Assembly: GCA_003255065.1 (NCBI GenBank)
Contig: QAOA01003202.1
Coordinates: forward strand, 405,791 to 469,790
DNA length: 64,000 nucleotides
Direction: 5' to 3'
From: Cercis canadensis
Lineage: Eukaryota; Streptophyta; Magnoliopsida; Fabales; Fabaceae
The translations under genes and the position numbers were made by a program. Shown here in pieces: positions 60,036-64,000 of the stretch. The notes under the pieces were generated by a model that did no database searches, had not been told where the DNA came from, and was given only the letters and a program-made list of their open reading frames with translations. Positions within the stretch are counted from its first letter, which is position 1; every line of letters starts with the position of its first letter.

Positions 60036-60954
60036 TTATCCTTCTTAACTAGGATCTATCTAACTTAATATTCGGAACCTGAATATCTCAATCCGGCTAT
60101 TTAGTTCATTTGTCACTTGTATAGTTCGAGTTCTTAGCTTGCATCCAACCTCAAGATCTCACTGACCGCTCAACACAGACATCATCAAGTTTAAGTGTTT
60201 GTAAAATATGACATACCGACCAGTTTTACATGTCAGTACCCATTCCTTCTCTCTGCTATGTCTAGCTATCTCACATTTCTCTTCTCCCTCACATAAGACC
60301 AATTTGACACAGCCAAAATCCAGCAACCAGAGGACCAATTTGGCACCTGTGACAACCTGGAATAACATCCATTGCGGAATATTGTTTATTGCTTGTAGCC
60401 ATGTTTCAGTAGTAGGAAGTGCCCTATTCTGGGCAGTAGCATTTCAGATCCCTACAACCAATTGGTATCAGATTACCGATGAACCCATTGCACTTGCTTA
60501 GTGACCCCATTGTTCATGAGGCTCTGGTTTGCCTTCCTTGCCTTTGAGTCTGAAAAGTTGCGTACTCTTTGCTAAGAGCTTTTCATGCTCCTGAAGCTCG
60601 GAAGAAATGGGCGTGGATAAGGAAAAGAATTGGGATTTCGTGGTTTCTTGAATTCTTTTTTTTTCTTTTGGTACTTGTAGAGTTTGAGAAGAAATGTTGC
60701 CAAGAAATGGAAGGACACTGGGGTTATCCTCGAGTAAGGTGCGGAGAGAGAGAAATTCAGCATGAGATCAAGGTAGTTGCTGAGCAGTAAAAGTAATACA
60801 TATATTATAATTTAATAAAGGAACAATAACATAAACACTTAAAAAACTTTACCTAAAATTTTATCCTTTGCTACTTACCATATACAATTCAAAGCGTGGG
60901 TTGAAGCCTAACACTAAAAATTAGCTGGGCTTCCCAATCAAAAAAAAAAAAAAA
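60036..60954. other. Intergenic, possibly LTR-related, no gene recognised
   Basis: 60040-60190 shares phrasing with 49790-49930 (TTCGGA...CTCGGATAT-like, TTAGTTCATTTGTCAC), so both may derive from one repeat family. ATTGGTATCAGATTA at 60460-60474 is close to a Met primer-binding site. If real, an LTR would end at about 60459, with the foldback MITE inserted in it. No internal coding region follows before the gap. Confidence 0.3.
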
Positions 60955-61187
60955 NNNNNNNNNNNNNNNNNNNNNNNNNNNNNNNNNNNNNNNNNNNNNN
61001 NNNNNNNNNNNNNNNNNNNNNNNNNNNNNNNNNNNNNNNNNNNNNNNNNNNNNNNNNNNNNNNNNNNNNNNNNNNNNNNNNNNNNNNNNNNNNNNNNNNN
61101 NNNNNNNNNNNNNNNNNNNNNNNNNNNNNNNNNNNNNNNNNNNNNNNNNNNNNNNNNNNNNNNNNNNNNNNNNNNNNNNNNNNNNNN
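60955..61187. other. Assembly gap (233 Ns)
   Basis: A run of N from 60955 to 61187, preceded by a poly(A) tract. No sequence information. Confidence 0.99.
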
Positions 61188-61982
61188 TTTTAATCTTTTC
61201 TTTTAAGTATTAGAAGAATAATTATATTTCTTTTCTTACTTAATCAAGAAACTTTATTTTAACACAAAAAAGTTATTCTTCAAGAAAAATATGTAAAGGA
61301 GGCAATGACTAGTGAGTTCCTCACAGACTCCACAAACTTTGAAAGAACCAGCCCATCTTGTCCGAGATCATTGAGCTATTATATATTATCAAATTGAACT
61401 TTTCTAACCAATAAGAAAATCGTTATAATAAAAAAGATTATCTAACGTCATCATCCATCAACAATGGGAGACAAACTCCAGGAAGTGCTCAGCCTCACAC
61501 AGATCCTGCTCAAACCATGCATGTCCACAACTTTCAGCAGCAAAGTGATTTATTTAACTGTTTCTAGTCTTGTAGGGTACATGAAATGATGCAATAAATC
61601 TCGTAGTGATCATGGAAAATTAGTTTTGGATGAGAGTGAGGAAGGCTTGGACAAATAAAGAAGGTCCCAAACATTATATCAATTTCTTTTTAGACATTTG
61701 TGTCCCTCAATAGTCTATATATACTAATAATTTTAGATGGACCAGCTACATGCGTTTGTGTAGTCTTGCAAAGAGAACACTAACTGATGACATGGTGGGA
61801 GGCGTGCACCCGTGTCTAAGAGCCATGGTTGTAAGTTGAGGATCGGTTGGGATGAGGCATGATTGGCTTTTGGTGAAAGCTTGGGACAAAGGTACAATGA
61901 AAAATCTTGAATTTTACATTTTTTTAAAACTCAAGATGTTTTATATAAGAGGGTTCCATACAATTTACTTGAAAAAGAAAAA
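61188..61982. other. Intergenic, no gene recognised
   Basis: AT-rich sequence with no supported reading frame. The right border towards the Copia 3' LTR is uncertain. Confidence 0.5.
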
Positions 61983-62198
61983 TGAATGATCAAGCATATC
62001 TATTACAACTTTGAGAAGAAGAATCTCATTCATTGAATAATTGAGTTGCCAATCGTGGCCTTTACAATATATAGCAGAAGGAATGCATGTGTTGCAATAA
62101 CAGAAAAACTGAACTTCCTAACTAACTTCCTATAACTGAGTTGGTGTGCTGAGCTGTACTAACTATGCTGACCTGTAATAATTCTAATAAGTCTAATA
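61983..62198 (-). repeat. Putative 3' LTR of the right-edge Copia element
   Basis: The inner edge is fixed by the polypurine tract at 62199 (plus strand ...GTCTAATA|CCCCCC). The outer edge at about 61983 is a guess based on a TG dinucleotide and the usual short Copia LTR length. The 5' LTR is outside the window, so identity cannot be judged. Confidence 0.45.
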
Positions 62199-64000
62199 CC
62201 CCCCCTCAAGTTGGAAGGTAAATGTCTAAGACACCCAACTTGGCCTTGAGAAAATGAAACTGAGTAGAAGATAAAGGTTTGGTGAGTAAATCAACAAGCT
62301 GATGCTGTGACTTAACATGCATAAGTTTGAGAAAACCTGAATTGACATGCTCTCTAATGAAATGGCAATCGATATCTACATGTTTGGATCTGTCAGTGAA
62401 CATAGGATTAGTGGAAAGATGGATGGCAGATTGATTGTCACAAAAAACCATGATGGAAGCAGTGGAAACTTCAAAAACTTTGCTCAGCTGCCTCAACCAT
62501 AAAAGTTCACTAGTGACATTGGCCAGGGCCCTATACTCAGCCTCTGCAGAGGAACGAGACATAGTAGGTTGTCTCTTGGATTTCCATGAGACCAAGGAAT
62601 CACCAAGGAAAACACAGTACCCTGTGGTGGATCTTCTGGTGTCTAAACAGCTACCCCAATCAGCATCAGCAAAGGCAGCAAGACGTAAGGAAGATGTTGC
62701 AGAGAACAAAAGACCTTGACCTGGAGCATATTTCAAATACTGTAGAAGGTGATGTACTGCATTCAAATGAGGCATTCTGGGCTGTGACATGAATTGACTC
62801 AGCTTATTTACAGCATAGCTGATGTTTGGCCTAGAAACAATAAGATACATGAGTCTCCTAATAAGAAGTCTGTATAAGGAAGCATCAGGAAGTAAGTCGC
62901 CATCAGTTTTGGTGAGTTTTAAACTGGGATCCATGGGCAAAGGAAAAGGTTTAGCAGCAGAAAAACCTGTATCCTCTAATAATTAAAGAGTATATTTCCT
63001 CTAAGAGAGATGGATGCCTTTGGTGGATTTGGCTATTTCTAAACCCAAGAAAAATTTTAGATCACCAAGAACCTTGAGCTTGAAGAAGGTCTGAAGCATT
63101 TTCTAAACATGCTGAATAGCATTTTGACTTGGTCTAGCCAAGATAGTATCATTCACATAGACTAAACCTTTTCCAATGGAAAACAAAGAATAATTTGTGT
63201 GAGATTGATAGAATCCATGTTGGATTAATGCAGAGGAAAACTTTTGAAACCATTGCCTGGATGCTTGCCATAAGCCATAGAGTGATTTTGTGAGTTTGTA
63301 GACCATATTCTCACCTGGCGCCTTATATCCAAGGGGAAGTTGCATGTAGACCTCCTTAAACAAATCTCCATTTAAGAAAGCATTGTTAATGTCCAATTGA
63401 ACCATGGACCAATGCTTAATAGCAGCTACTGATAAGAGGAATCTGACAGTAGTGATCTTGGCAACTGGGGAGAATGTGTCCATGAAATCGGTCCCAACTT
63501 GCTGAGTGTATCCTTTAGCAACTAGCCTGGCCTTGTGTCTTTCCAAAGTACCATCAGCTTTGTACTTATTCTTATAAACCCACCTGCAACCAATGGCATG
63601 CTTCCCTGGGGGAAGGGGAATAATTTTCCAAGTCTGGTTTGCTTCCAAAGCATTAATCTCCTCTTGCATTGCAATTCTCCATTCCTTATAGCTCACTGCT
63701 TGGTGGTAGAACTGAGGTTCATAAATGCTAGAGACTTGAAGAATATAGTCCTTGTAAGAACTGGAAAGTTTGTCATAGCAAATAACATTTTGAATAGGAT
63801 GTCTGACTGGAGAATGATTAATGGAGCAAATGTAGTCATTTAGGTAAGTGGGAGGTCTTACATTTCTTGCAGTTCTGCGAAGATGAGGATCTGGTGTATC
63901 TCCATTCACCTGCGGAGAAGAATTTGAGGAGACAGAAAGAGATGCACCAAAAATACTTTGAGCAGATGCACCAGAAGAATTTTGACCATGTGGTGTACAG
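61983..64000 (-). mobile_element. Copia-type LTR retrotransposon, 3' half, running off the window, broken
   Basis: On the minus strand 63909-63103 carries a reverse-transcriptase region ([59 protein letters not shown]). 62940-62206 carries the RNase H region (LAAFADADWGSCLDTRRSTT, SRSSAEAEYRALANVTSEL, SKHVDIDCHFIREHV). A polypurine tract (TTGAGGGGGGG) follows at about 62199-62211, then the 3' LTR down to about 61983; its outer border is uncertain. Gag, protease and integrase would lie beyond 64000. It is less decayed than the plus-strand Copia but is broken in a few places. Confidence 0.85.

Noticed and set aside
60460-60474. tRNA-Met-like primer-binding site as proof of an LTR element
   Set aside because: Only about ten bases match, and no gag or pol sequence follows before the gap, so no element is called here.

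Overview
The window is nuclear DNA of a flowering plant. It has AT-rich intergenic sequence, genes with GT-AG introns, many Copia LTR retrotransposons, an L1-type LINE and numerous MITEs. The proteins look like those of a core eudicot, probably woody, but the species cannot be fixed from this window. No RNA gene, CRISPR array or bacterial-type operon was found.

Host genes. Four are supported with exon structures. (1) 4847-8536 (+): a Raf-like kinase-fold protein whose nucleotide-binding and catalytic signatures are degenerate, so probably a pseudokinase; 3 coding exons, about 582 aa. (2) 31933-38878 (+): ubiquitin-activating enzyme E1 (UBA1/UBA2 type), 6 coding exons plus a likely 5'-UTR intron, about 1095 aa once an assembly duplication is removed. 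(3) 42261-48055 (-): a ubiquitin-like plus leucine-rich-repeat protein of the Arabidopsis At2g30105 type, 10 exons, about 378 aa, with one apparent GC-AG intron. (4) 57054-57845 (+): a single-exon glutaredoxin-like protein with a C-terminal four-CxxC zinc module, 263 aa. Genes 2 and 3 face tail to tail and both concern ubiquitin or ubiquitin-like folds, but nothing here shows that they act together.

Mobile and fossil DNA. 1-1172 holds a broken endogenous pararetrovirus (Caulimoviridae) movement-protein segment on the minus strand. It is followed by a tRNA-Met-type primer-binding site and an LTR-like block. 14444-29040 is one L1-type LINE on the minus strand, split by two Copia elements: 15133-21037 (+), with a 6-bp target duplication, and 23099-28134 (-), with 234-bp LTRs. 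A second LINE 3' end lies at 11460-12764 (+). A third Copia copy runs off the right edge (about 61983-64000, -). MITEs include two hAT-like elements with 8-bp target duplications, one complete Mutator-like foldback with a 9-bp duplication plus two partial copies, and several other inverted-repeat elements. A 1.0-kb segment at 49021-51422 is duplicated in tandem.

Assembly. Isolated single Ns at 11852, 20839, 22664, 38290 and 41570 each lie exactly between two near-identical copies of the flanking sequence (404, 24, about 250, 216 and 32 bp). These look like unmerged contig overlaps, and one breaks the last exon of the E1 gene. A further single N is at 48357 and a 233-bp gap at 60955-61187.

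I found no convincing new biological system. The most unusual signals are the 73-bp hairpin-bearing repeats inside one LTR, the pararetrovirus fossil, the doubly interrupted LINE and the degenerate kinase.
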